Assembly (NCBI RefSeq): GCF_014196115.1
Contig: NZ_JACIDB010000004.1
Coordinates: 186,001 to 250,000 of the forward strand
From: Sphingomonas aquatilis
GTDB lineage: Bacteria > Pseudomonadota > Alphaproteobacteria > Sphingomonadales > Sphingomonadaceae
Length of the DNA: 64,000 nucleotides
Direction: 5' to 3'
A program made the position numbers and the translations under genes. Numbering within the stretch: the stretch's first letter is position 1; each line of letters starts with the position of its first letter. This document shows positions 46,220 through 55,800 of the stretch, in pieces. The notes beneath the pieces are model-generated. The model worked only from the letters and a program-made list of their open reading frames with translations, was not told the origin of the DNA and did not search any database.

Positions 46220-48034
46220 CTAGCGCGGCATTGCCAAATACGCCGCGACCCAGACCAGTGGCGCGTTCCAGTTGATGGCCACCTCATTGTCCGCAAAGGC
46301 GCGCGAATCGTCCAGCCAGCACCGCTGCGCAACGCATCGCCCCTTCAGCGAGGCCGACACGGGATCCGCAAAGGAGGTGTTGTTCGCTCCCCCACTCAGC
46401 ACGCCCGGCGGCGGCCCCGGCAGTCGCGCGTCGAACTGATGCGCCCAAAAGCGATGGTGCGGGTGCTGCATCGGCTTCCATCCGAAGCCGGTGACATAGC
46501 TCTGATCCAGCGGATTGCGCCCCAGCACGTAATCCGCGGTATCGACCACTGCATCACGATAGCGCGCCTCACCGGTAAAGCGCGCCGCCAGGGCGAGCAT
46601 GAGTCCACGGCTCAGGATCGCGCCGTTCGATCCCCAGACATAGTCGGTGGTTGCATAGGGCAGGTGATATCCCGACCGCTCCCGCTCCGCCAGGAATGCG
46701 TCGGCGAGCGCCACGAGCTTTGCCCGCGCCGCATCGCGTTCGGCCAAGGGGACGCCATCGGCGGTCGCCAGCGTGATCGTCCCTAGCGTCCCGACGTTGG
46801 CCCATCCGGCCTCGCCCCACAGTGGTGCGGCATGCAGCGGCATGCGATGCAGCGCCTCGGCCAGCTCTGGCATCTTGGTCGTCGCATACAGCTCAGCAGT
46901 CGCCCAATAGCGCTCATCGTCGAGGTGCGTGTCGCCATAGCCGCCGCTGCCCTCGAAATCCTGTGCGGCATAGATATCCGGGTTGCGCAGCGCTGCTCGA
47001 TAGGCCTTGCCCGCCGCCACGAGGCAGCGATGCGCGAAGGCCTTGTCGATCGCCCGCCAGATTCGCGCGCATTGCGCGGCGGTGGCCGCTAGGTTCAGCG
47101 TGGCGGCGGTGCTCGGCGGATACAGCAACCGCTCCTCGCGATCCTCGGCGGGGATGGTCGGCAGCGGGGTCCAGTGGCGATCGGCGACCTTGTGATGCGC
47201 CATGCCACCGGCATCGACGTTGGTCAGAGTCATCGGCCGGCGTGGCTGCGGCCCGACCGGCAGCGCCAGTTGCGTGCCATCCGGCACCTGCACCGCCAGC
47301 AGGAACCGCATCTCCCATCGGCTTTCGTCGAGCAGGTCGTCGATGCCGTTGCCGGCCTCGGGCAGCATCGCGCTGCCATCAGCGAACGGCGGGGCCGCGG
47401 CATTGACCTCGTAGAGGTTCTGCAACGTCCACAGCGCGATGCCACCGTTGACCATATACTTGCCGTGATCGCCCGCATCATACCAGCCGCCGGTCACGTC
47501 CAATGTGTAGCGACACCCGGGCCAGACCGTGCCGGCTGTGTCGCGCCCGGCAAAACAGGTCGCAACCTCATGCGGATGCCCCGCCGCGCGCGCCCATTGC
47601 GGACCACCGGCATAGCGCGCGTCGATCGCGATGCCGGCGCGGTTCTGGTAGAAGAAGTTGAGCGCCGCGCGCGCCAGCGGCGCATAGGTGTCGGCCTTGA
47701 TCGTAAAAGGATGGCTGGTCACGCCATCCACCGTCAGCCGATACGTGCCGGGCACCCGCACGGCGCTCAGGTCGATCTGATGGACGTGATCGCCCGATGC
47801 CACATCGCCGCCGAACGGCCGGGTCTTGCCCTCCGCCACGGCCTTGCCGCTTGCATCGACGACGCGCCACGGCAGCGGCGCCTTGGCATCGTCTGACAGG
47901 ATCGCCCATTTCGCCGTGTCGGGGCGAAAGCCGATCTGGTTGAGATGCACCGCCGGCGGTGGTGGCGGTGGCGGTGGCGGTGACGCCGCGCTTGCCAGCG
48001 CCAGCGGTAACAGCAGCGCCCAGGCCTTGCTCAT
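46220..48034 (-). CDS. GH9 family glycoside hydrolase
   Basis: A 604-residue exported enzyme. A short signal peptide is followed by an uninterrupted run of nine prolines (residues 19-27). Then comes an Ig-like CelD_N domain (about 28-115) and the GH9 (alpha/alpha)6 barrel. D186 and D189 in GGWYDAGDHGKY are the catalytic-base region and E584 in ADNEVAINWNAPL is the acid. GH9 enzymes are mostly endoglucanases on beta-1,4-glucan chains (family knowledge). The ATG at 48034 overlaps the stop of the upstream halogenase-like gene (ATGA, 48031-48034), placing it in the halogenase operon. Confidence 0.88.
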   Translation of the reverse strand: MSKAWALLLPLALASAASPPPPPPPPPAVHLNQIGFRPDTAKWAILSDDAKAPLPWRVVDASGKAVAEGKTRPFGGDVASGDHVHQIDLSAVRVPGTYRLTVDGVTSHPFTIKADTYAPLARAALNFFYQNRAGIAIDARYAGGPQWARAAGHPHEVATCFAGRDTAGTVWPGCRYTLDVTGGWYDAGDHGKYMVNGGIALWTLQNLYEVNAAAPPFADGSAMLPEAGNGIDDLLDESRWEMRFLLAVQVPDGTQLALPVGPQPRRPMTLTNVDAGGMAHHKVADRHWTPLPTIPAEDREERLLYPPSTAATLNLAATAAQCARIWRAIDKAFAHRCLVAAGKAYRAALRNPDIYAAQDFEGSGGYGDTHLDDERYWATAELYATTKMPELAEALHRMPLHAAPLWGEAGWANVGTLGTITLATADGVPLAERDAARAKLVALADAFLAERERSGYHLPYATTDYVWGSNGAILSRGLMLALAARFTGEARYRDAVVDTADYVLGRNPLDQSYVTGFGWKPMQHPHHRFWAHQFDARLPGPPPGVLSGGANNTSFADPVSASLKGRCVAQRCWLDDSRAFADNEVAINWNAPLVWVAAYLAMPR

Positions 48035-49578
48035 CGGGTCTGCCCCCAATTGGCGAGCGGGGAGGGGGCCACCATCCGCAGAAAATCGCCATGCGTCGGC
48101 AGCCGCTCGGCGGTGTCCGCATAGCCGCGCCGCATCGTCTCTATCGCCTCGGCGACCAACGTTTCGTCCAGTGCGTCCGCGGCCGGCTCCCAGGTCGATG
48201 GCACCAGCCCCTGGCCCAGGCACACCGCGACCCAGCTCGGCACGCTGAACAGGTCATAGCCTTCGCGGAACAGCCGCCCCTTACCGCGCCACAGGTCCAG
48301 CTTGCGGGTCAGGCTGTCGGGCAGCGGCATGGTGCGGACGCGATCCCAGAACGCCGTGTCGGTCCGCCGGGTCTGGGCATAATGCAGGATGATGAAGTCG
48401 CGGATATCCTCGTACAGATCGTGCAGCTGGCGGTTGAATTCGTCGCGTTCGGCAGGGTCGAAGCGCGTGTCGGGGAACATCGCGACGATCCGCTGAATGC
48501 CCGCCTGGACCAAGTGGATGCTGGTCGATTCGAGCGGTTCGATAAAGCCGCTCGACAGCCCCAGCGCGATGACGTTGCGGTTCCAGCTCTGCCGCCGCCG
48601 TCCCGCGGTGAAGCGCAGCCGGCGGGGATCGCCCAGCGGCCCGCCCTCGAGGCTGGCGAGAAGATCGAACTCCGCCGCCTCGTCGGAGAGAACATCGCTG
48701 CAATAGACATAGCCGTTGCCCATCCGGTGCTGCAACGGGATACGCCACTGCCAGCCGGCCGCACGGGCGGTGGCACGGGTGTACGGATCGGGCTCCCGCG
48801 CATTGGGCAGCGCGCACGGCACCGCCACCGCGCGGTCGCATGGCAGCCACTGCGCATAGCTCTCATAGCCCGTGTGCAGCGCCTCCTCGATCAACAGCCC
48901 GCGAAAGCCGGAACAGTCGATGAACAGGTCGCCCGCCACCTGCCGCCCGTCGGCGAGCGTCAGCGCCTCGACATAGCCATCCTCGCCCCGCAGCCGGACG
49001 TCGACGATCCGCCCCTCGATCCGCGTCACCCCGCCGCGCTCGGCGTAACCGCGCAGATAGCGCGCATAGAGCGAGGCATCCAAGTGATAGGCGTAGAACA
49101 GCTCGCGCACCGGCGAGCGCGCATCCTCGCGCGCCCGGCCGAACCGCCCGCGCGCTGCCGCCTGCGCGCTCATCGACCAGGCGGTGATGTCAGGTATCGT
49201 CCGACGGCTGCGCTCGCGCAGCCACAGCTGGTGGAAGGATATGCCCTGCAAATCCTGCCCGAAGGTGCCGAACGGATGGATGTAGCGATCGCCGATCGCG
49301 CCCCAGTCGCGAAATTCGATGCCCAGCTTGAACGTACCTGCGGTCGCCGCGAGGAACTCGTTTTCGTCGATCCCCAGCATCCGATTGAAATTCAGCAGCG
49401 GCGGGATGGTCGCCTCGCCGACGCCGACCGTACCGATCTCTTCCGATTCGATCAGCGTCACGCGCGTATAGCCGGTGTTGAGCAGGCGCGAGAACGCGGC
49501 GGCGGCCATCCAGCCGGCGGTGCCGCCGCCGACGATGACGATATTGCGGATGGCATGGTCGGGGACGGGCAGAGTCAT
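48031..49578 (-). CDS. Flavin-dependent tryptophan-halogenase-like protein
   Basis: A 515-residue flavoprotein. IVIVGGGTAGWMAAA binds FAD. The halogenase hallmarks are present: VGVGEATIPP, K84 in GTFKLGIEFRDW (equivalent of the catalytic lysine of PrnA/RebH), the GWQWRIP motif at 275-281 (WxWxIP), and E350 in PLESTS. True tryptophan halogenation is not implied; homologues in glycan loci of proteobacteria have no known substrate (as far as I recall). No flavin reductase is encoded in the window. The ATG at 49578 overlaps the previous gene by four bases, and the stop overlaps GH9. Confidence 0.88.
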   Translation of the reverse strand: MTLPVPDHAIRNIVIVGGGTAGWMAAAAFSRLLNTGYTRVTLIESEEIGTVGVGEATIPPLLNFNRMLGIDENEFLAATAGTFKLGIEFRDWGAIGDRYIHPFGTFGQDLQGISFHQLWLRERSRRTIPDITAWSMSAQAAARGRFGRAREDARSPVRELFYAYHLDASLYARYLRGYAERGGVTRIEGRIVDVRLRGEDGYVEALTLADGRQVAGDLFIDCSGFRGLLIEEALHTGYESYAQWLPCDRAVAVPCALPNAREPDPYTRATARAAGWQWRIPLQHRMGNGYVYCSDVLSDEAAEFDLLASLEGGPLGDPRRLRFTAGRRRQSWNRNVIALGLSSGFIEPLESTSIHLVQAGIQRIVAMFPDTRFDPAERDEFNRQLHDLYEDIRDFIILHYAQTRRTDTAFWDRVRTMPLPDSLTRKLDLWRGKGRLFREGYDLFSVPSWVAVCLGQGLVPSTWEPAADALDETLVAEAIETMRRGYADTAERLPTHGDFLRMVAPSPLANWGQTR

Positions 49579-51038
49579 CGGGCAAGGGGCCTCGCTTGCG
49601 CCGCGAGCCAGGCGGCATGGGTGGGGGCGTGCGGCAGCGCCGCCGCGATGGCGTCGGTGATGCCATGCATCGCCGCATGCGCGTCGGCCAGCGGCACGGC
49701 GTCCGCCAATGGATCGATCCGCCGCGGGCGTATCCCCTGACCGATCATCACCGCCGCCCAGCCGTCGCGCGTGAACGTTTCCTCTTCGTAGAAGGGCAGG
49801 CGCCCGCGCTCTTCGAACTGGCGTAAGGTATGGGCCAGGCTATCCGGCGCCGCCGCGGAGGCCACCGCCCGCGACATCGGTTCCGGCCGGGCGGTCGCGC
49901 GATAATGCAGCGCCAGCATGTCGCGTACGCGTTCCGCCTCCGCCAGCGTCTGGCGATTGAAATCCGTCGCCTCCACCGGCGCCATGTCCCGGTCGGGCAG
50001 CATCGTGATCAGGCGATCGATCGCGCTCAGCGCCAGGTGCAGGTTGCACCATTCCAGCGGATCGATCGCCGTCGCGGCGTCGCCGATCGCGACGCAATTG
50101 GCTCGCCATGGCTCCCGGCGCGTCCCCGGTCGGATCGTGACGCGCGCAGCACCGGCCGCCCCCAGTAACGCCGCCGCGTCGTCATCGGCCAGCCGATCGG
50201 CGGCGTAGACGATACCGCGTTGCGTGCCGCCATCCCACGACCAGCCCGCCGCATGCGCGGTGACGAGCGTCAGCAGCGGCGGCTCGGCCGGCGGCCCATC
50301 GGCCAGCATCACCCGATCGCACGGCAGCCACGCGCTCCAATCGTCGCGCGCGGTGTCGATCGCATCGCGCAGCCGCGCCTCGGGCCCGCTCGCATCGACG
50401 TACAGGTCCGCTGTCAGCCTTCTCCCGTCGGCAAGCGCCACCGCCGCGATCCCGCCACGATCGTCGCGCGCGATGTCGCCGATCCCTCCCGCCACCACGT
50501 CCACGCCGACATGCGCGGCAAAGGCCCGGATCATCCGCGTGTAGCGCGGCAGGTCCAGCGTCAGCCCAGCCTGATGCCGGGCGAAGATCGTCCCCGGCGT
50601 CGGCGGCGCGTATCGCCCGGCCCGGCCGAGCGCGGCGGCGGGCGCGAACGCATCGAACCGCGGCACCGCCCCCTCCCACTCGGCGCGCAGCCAATGCAGA
50701 TGGAAGGCCGTCGCGCCAAACGCTTGGCCATAATGATCATAGGCATGGACATAGTCTGCGTCTTCGCGTCCCCACCCGATGAAGCGCGTGCCCAATCGAT
50801 AGCCGGCGCCGGTCCGCACCACCGCATCCTCGTCACCGATGCCCAGATCGGCATGGAAACCGGCGAGCGAGGGCAGGGTACAGGCGATCCGATCCGCCAG
50901 CGCATTCGGCGACGGCGCGCTATCAAGCAGCGTCACCGCCAGAAACGGCGCGCGCCGCTTCAGTGCGGCCGCGGCCAGCCAGCCGACGATCCCGCCCCCC
51001 GCCACCAGAATGCTTCGAATGGCGCGGTCCTGCGTCAC
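49575..51038 (-). CDS. Degenerate tryptophan-halogenase-like flavoprotein
   Basis: A 487-residue paralogue of its two neighbours. The FAD motif (LVAGGGIVGWLAAA) is intact and E329 in PLEWCN is kept. The catalytic lysine position is R81 (GYRLGTRFIGW), the VGVGEAT segment is replaced (ADRIACT), and WxWxIP reads WSWDGG. Halogenation is therefore unlikely; it may be a flavin oxidoreductase or a partner subunit (inference). The GTG at 51038 is chosen because it makes a 4-base GTGA overlap with the upstream stop and has GGAGG just before it; the TTG at 51059 is the alternative. Confidence 0.83.
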   Translation of the reverse strand: MTQDRAIRSILVAGGGIVGWLAAAALKRRAPFLAVTLLDSAPSPNALADRIACTLPSLAGFHADLGIGDEDAVVRTGAGYRLGTRFIGWGREDADYVHAYDHYGQAFGATAFHLHWLRAEWEGAVPRFDAFAPAAALGRAGRYAPPTPGTIFARHQAGLTLDLPRYTRMIRAFAAHVGVDVVAGGIGDIARDDRGGIAAVALADGRRLTADLYVDASGPEARLRDAIDTARDDWSAWLPCDRVMLADGPPAEPPLLTLVTAHAAGWSWDGGTQRGIVYAADRLADDDAAALLGAAGAARVTIRPGTRREPWRANCVAIGDAATAIDPLEWCNLHLALSAIDRLITMLPDRDMAPVEATDFNRQTLAEAERVRDMLALHYRATARPEPMSRAVASAAAPDSLAHTLRQFEERGRLPFYEEETFTRDGWAAVMIGQGIRPRRIDPLADAVPLADAHAAMHGITDAIAAALPHAPTHAAWLAAQARPLAR

Positions 51039-52555
51039 GCCGCCTCCGCCATCGGGCAATAGCCATCGATAAAGGCGCGATGCCCCGGCCGTCGGGCCAC
51101 GTCGGCGGCAATCTGTTCGGCAAGGCTGCCAATGCCACGACGCAGGTCACCGTCGGGGGCCGCATCGGCTCGCGGGTCCCAGCCCGCCGGTACGATGCCC
51201 TGGCCCATGTAGACCGCGATCCAAGACGCATCGAGGAATACGCCTTCGCGATATTTCACCACCCGCCCTCGCCGGCGCCACAGCTCCAGCTTCTCCGACA
51301 GGCTGTCGGGGATCGGCATCGTCCGCACATAGTCCCAGAACGGCGAATCGCTCCGCGTCGTCGCGTGATAGTGCAGGATCAGGAAGTCGCGGATCCGGTC
51401 ATACTCCAGGTCGATCACGCGGTTGAACTCGTCGCGATCCGCGGCGCTGGTACGCCCGTCCGGGAAAAGCTCGATCAGCAACGTGATCGCCTGCTGCACC
51501 AGATAGATGCTGGTCGATTCGAGCGGCTCCAGAAACCCGCTCGCCAGCCCGATCCCGACGCAATTGTGCGACCAGCTGTGCCGCCGCCGCCCCGCCTTGA
51601 AGCGCAGCGGCCGCGGGTCGGCGAGCGCTTCGCCCTCCACCACGCCGCGCAGCGCCGCGGCGGCGGCATCGTCGCTCAGGAAGTCGCTGGCATAGACATA
51701 GCCGTTGCCGGTGCGGTGTTGCAGCGGGATGCGCCACCGCCACCCGGCCGGCATGGCGATCGCGCTGGTATAGGGCGTCACCGCCGTCTCGGTCCGGCAC
51801 GGCATCGCCACCGCCCGATCGGCGGGCAGCCAGCGCGACCAGTCCTCGAACGGCTCGCCCAGTGCCTCGCCCAGCAGCAGCGATCGGAAGCCGGAGCAGT
51901 CGACGAACAGGTCGCCTTCGATCCGCGTGCCATCGGCCAGCGTCACCGCGACGATATCGCCGCTCTCGCCGTCGCGTTCCACGTCGACGACGATCCCCTC
52001 GCTCCGCCGCGCGCCCATCTCCTCCGCGAGGCCGCGCAGATAGGGCGCGAAGAGCAGCGCATCGAACTGATAGGCATAGCCGAACGTCCCCGCGAGCGAC
52101 CGCCGGTCCGTCTCCGGCATGGCGAACCGCCCCTCGCGCGCCAACGCGCAGGCATAGGACAGCCGGTCGAGCGGCGGCAGCTCGGCGCCCTCGCGCAGCA
52201 GTCGCGTATAATAATGGTGGAAATCGACCGCGCCCGATCCGGTGCCGAACGTACCGAAGGGGTGGATATAGCTGTCGCCAATCGCACCCCAGTCGCGAAA
52301 CTCGATCCCCAGCTTGAACGTCGCGCGCGTCCGCGCCATGAATTCCGCCTCGGGGATGCTCAGCCGTTCGTTGAAGGCGCGGATATGGGGCAGGGTCGCC
52401 TCGCCGACGCCGACCACACCGATCGCCTCCGATTCGATCAGGTGAACCTTGGCGCGATGCGGCAGCAATCGCGCGATCGCCGCCGCGGTCATCCAGCCCG
52501 CGGTCCCGCCGCCCACGATGACCACGCGGGTCGTCCGTTGCCGTTCCCCGGCCAT
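51035..52555 (-). CDS. Flavin-dependent tryptophan-halogenase-like protein (first of three)
   Basis: A 506-residue flavoprotein. VVIVGGGTAGWMTAA (GGGTAG at 15-20) binds FAD. It has VGVGEATLP, the lysine K81 in ATFKLGIEFRDW, GWRWRIP at 271-277 (WxWxIP) and E346 in PLESTS, so all catalytic marks of flavin halogenases are present. First gene of a five-gene leftward operon (two halogenase-like genes with the degenerate one between, GH9, esterase-deacetylase). The ATG at 52555 is preferred over the ATG at 52561 because GGAGG then lies seven bases away. Divergent from the TonB-dependent receptor gene. Confidence 0.88.
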   Translation of the reverse strand: MAGERQRTTRVVIVGGGTAGWMTAAAIARLLPHRAKVHLIESEAIGVVGVGEATLPHIRAFNERLSIPEAEFMARTRATFKLGIEFRDWGAIGDSYIHPFGTFGTGSGAVDFHHYYTRLLREGAELPPLDRLSYACALAREGRFAMPETDRRSLAGTFGYAYQFDALLFAPYLRGLAEEMGARRSEGIVVDVERDGESGDIVAVTLADGTRIEGDLFVDCSGFRSLLLGEALGEPFEDWSRWLPADRAVAMPCRTETAVTPYTSAIAMPAGWRWRIPLQHRTGNGYVYASDFLSDDAAAAALRGVVEGEALADPRPLRFKAGRRRHSWSHNCVGIGLASGFLEPLESTSIYLVQQAITLLIELFPDGRTSAADRDEFNRVIDLEYDRIRDFLILHYHATTRSDSPFWDYVRTMPIPDSLSEKLELWRRRGRVVKYREGVFLDASWIAVYMGQGIVPAGWDPRADAAPDGDLRRGIGSLAEQIAADVARRPGHRAFIDGYCPMAEAA

Positions 52556-52579
52556 CCTCATCCCTCCCCGACACCCGCA

Positions 52580-52593
52580 TGGTGGCGCTCCCA
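52580..52593 (+). promoter_or_regulatory. Candidate LacI-type operator upstream of the halogenase operon
   Basis: TGGTGGCGCTCCCA matches TGGTAGCGCTAACA at 11 of 14 positions. It lies 25 bases upstream of the first halogenase-like gene, in the 245-base divergent gap shared with the receptor gene. Confidence 0.4.
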
Positions 52594-52700
52594 CTCATGC
52601 GACGTCTTGTCTGATCAATGTCCTACAGCAGTTCTGACGAAGCGCCAATGTTGCGCGAACGTCACACTCCAGACACAAAATAGAATGCCACCAGACCGGG

Positions 52701-52714
52701 CGTTACCGCAACCA
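52701..52714 (-). promoter_or_regulatory. Candidate LacI-type operator upstream of the TonB-dependent receptor
   Basis: On the minus strand TGGTTGCGGTAACG matches the 14-base xyl-box-like sequence at 11 positions. It lies 87 bases upstream of the receptor start. Confidence 0.4.
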
Positions 52715-52800
52715 TTGCAGTCGGAACGCGGCTCTGCTCAGACAAATAGAACAGGAGACCCGCGGATTCGAAACCGTGCGGCTCATTGGGGAGGATCACC

Positions 52801-55800
52801 ATGCGCCCAACCGCGCCATCGCATTCGACTGCCGCATCGCTCGTCCGCCTCCTGCGCGGCGCCTCGGTGGGAGCCCTCTGCATCGCCAGCGTGACGGGCG
52901 TCGCCCATGCGCAGTCGGTCGAGCAGACCGAACAAACCTCCCCGACCGCGGCGAAGGCCGGCACCGGCACCGCAGGCACCGCGTCGGCCACCACGCCCGC
53001 CGCGAGCGCACAGGTCGATCCGGCCGCGACGTCGCAGGCGAGCGATTCGTCGGCATCGCCCGAAGACATCGTCGTCACCGGCATTCGTCAGAGCCTCGCC
53101 AATGCGCAGAACATCAAGCGCAATTCCGATACCGTCGTCGATGCCATCACCGCGACCGACATCGGTGCGCTGCCCGATCGCTCGGTCACGGAGGCGCTGC
53201 AGCGCGTGCCGGGCGTGTCGATCAGCCGATTCGCTGCCGCCAACGATCCCGACCACTTCTCGGTCGAAGGATCGGGCGTCGTCGTCCGCGGTCTCAACTT
53301 CGTTCGGTCCGAATTCAACGGCCGCGATGCCTTCGCGGCGGGCATCGGTGGCCAGTCGCTCAACTTCTCGGACGTTCCCGCCGAACTGCTCGGCTCGGTC
53401 GAGGTGTACAAGAACGTCACCGCCGCCGCGATCGAGGGCGGCCTCGCCGGTACGGTCAACCTCAACACGCGCAAGCCCTTTGACAATCGCGGCTTCCACA
53501 TGGGCGTCGATGCGGAGGGGAATTACGGCGATTTCCGCAAGAAGTGGACGCCGACGGGCTCGATCCTGATCAGCGACACCTTCGAAACCGGTATCGGCAC
53601 GTTCGGCATCCTGGGCGATCTATCCTATTCACGCATCCGCAGCCGCGCCGATGGCGTGCAGATCACCAACTTCCAGACACGCGATAACACGCAGGTGCCC
53701 TTCCAGAACGGCAATGGCGTGCTCGTCTGCCGCAACCCGTTGCCGAGCAACAGCAACACGACGACGCTGCCGCCGGCCGGATCAGCGTGCGGCACGGCAT
53801 CGACGGCGGGGGCGGATGGCTTCGCCGATCTGCTGCCCAAGGCCTATGCGCCGCTCGGCGGCCAGTATCGCACGCAGGAATTCGACCGTAAGCGCGACGG
53901 CATCGCGCTGGCCGCGCAGTTCGAAACGCGCGACAAGTCCTTCCTGCTGACCGCGCAATATCTGCGGTCGCACACCACCAACACGACGGATGAGCACACG
54001 TTCGAAGCGGCGCCCGATCTGTCGGAATACAGCACCTTCCCGGTCGGCTGCGTGCAGAACAACGACGGCCCGCTGTACAACGGCAACGGCACGGTGCGGG
54101 CGGAATGCCCGGTCGGCCAGTTCAAGAATTACGTCTACGATTCGAACGGACTGTTCCAAAGCGGCTACATCACGTCGCCGGGCACCGGCTATCGCACCAG
54201 CCGTAGCGGCGCGCCGGCCACCACCTTCCTGCCGACAGGTGGTGCGCAGCTCCAGCTCGCGCGCGGGCAGACCTACGATCGCAACCTCGTCAGCGATTAC
54301 GGCCTCAACGCCGAAATCCATCCGGCCGAGCGTTGGTCGATCAACCTCGATGCGGACTATACGCGGTCGGAACACAACAACTACAGCCTGAGCATCTTCG
54401 GCGCGACCTTCGCCGATCAGGAGCTGGACCTGACGGGCAAGCTGCCCAGCGTCATTTCGCACAAGCCGAACACGCTGTCGGCGAGCTGGGCGCAGCCGGC
54501 GAATACGATCCTCGCGGGCGAAACCGACGCCCAGTATTTTGCTGATCCCCGCGCGCAATATTGGCGCGCCGCGATGGACCACAGCGAAGACAGCGTCGGT
54601 CAGGAATATCAGTTCAAGGCGGACGTGACCTACGATTTCGCCGAAGACAGCTTCTTCAACAAGGCCCGCTTCGGCGCACGCTATGCCGACCGTGACCAGA
54701 ATGTGAAGTATTCGACGTATAACTGGGGCATGCTCAGCGAAATCTGGGCGGGCAATTATCCGGTCACGCTCGACCAATACGGCGGCAACCAGGCGCAATA
54801 TTACACCTTCCCCAACTTCTTCCGCGGAGCCACCAACTCGCCGCCGGGCGCCTATTTCTACAATGGCGACATGATCAACGGCTACGGCACGGCGGTGAAC
54901 TTCCTGAAGCAGGTGGAAGCCGTGTCGCGCAACCAGAACGGCAATACGCAGCAGCAGTGGCTGCCGCTCGCCGAGCGTCCGGGCGTCGTGGCGGGCACGC
55001 CCTATCTGCCCAGCGAAATTCAGCGCGTGCATCAGCGCGATACCGCCGCCTATGTGATGATCTCGTTCAAGTCGCGCAGCGGTCTCGATTTCAGCGGCAA
55101 CGCCGGCGTCCGCTATGTCCGCACGGGTCTGGACTCGTTCGGGACGACCACGGTGCCCAACCAGGCGACGCTGAACATCTCGAACCCGTACAGTTCGCGT
55201 TGCGCCATCGCGGCTCCCCCTGCCGGTGCCCCTCCCGGTGCGACGCCCAGCACGCCTGGCGGTGTCTGCAACCTGGGGCCGACGGGCTATGCGCTGCTGC
55301 AGCAGTTCGCCGGTGTGAACTCGGTCAACCTCTACAACCAAGCGAAGAACAGCTACACCTATTGGCTGCCAAGCGTGAACCTGAAGTTCGGCCTGACGCG
55401 AAACCTGATCGCGCGTCTGGCCGGATCGAAGGTGCTGACGCGACCGGATTCAGCGCTGATCCGCAACTTCCAGCAGATCACGATCGACGGCAACGGCAAC
55501 TTCCTCAGCACGGTCGGCAATCCGTATCTGAAGCCGGCAACGGCATGGCAGTTCGACGCAACGGCGGAATGGTACTTCTCGAAGGTCGGGTCGTTGACCG
55601 TCGACGCCTTCTACAAGGACGTGTCCAACTTCTTCTACCAGTCGGTGGTCAGCCTGCCGCTCCAGAACAATGGCGTCACGTTCCCGCTGCTGACCCGCGG
55701 GCCGGCGAACTATAACGGTCACGGCAAGATCAAGGGTGTCGAGGTCGCTTACCAGCAGACGTTCAGCTTCCTGCCCGGCTTCCTCAACGGCTTCGGCTTC

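Noticed and set aside
47956..47982. GGTGGC tract in the GH9 gene as a frameshift-prone or regulatory repeat
   Set aside because: It encodes the proline linker after the signal peptide and keeps the frame; nothing else indicates slippage.
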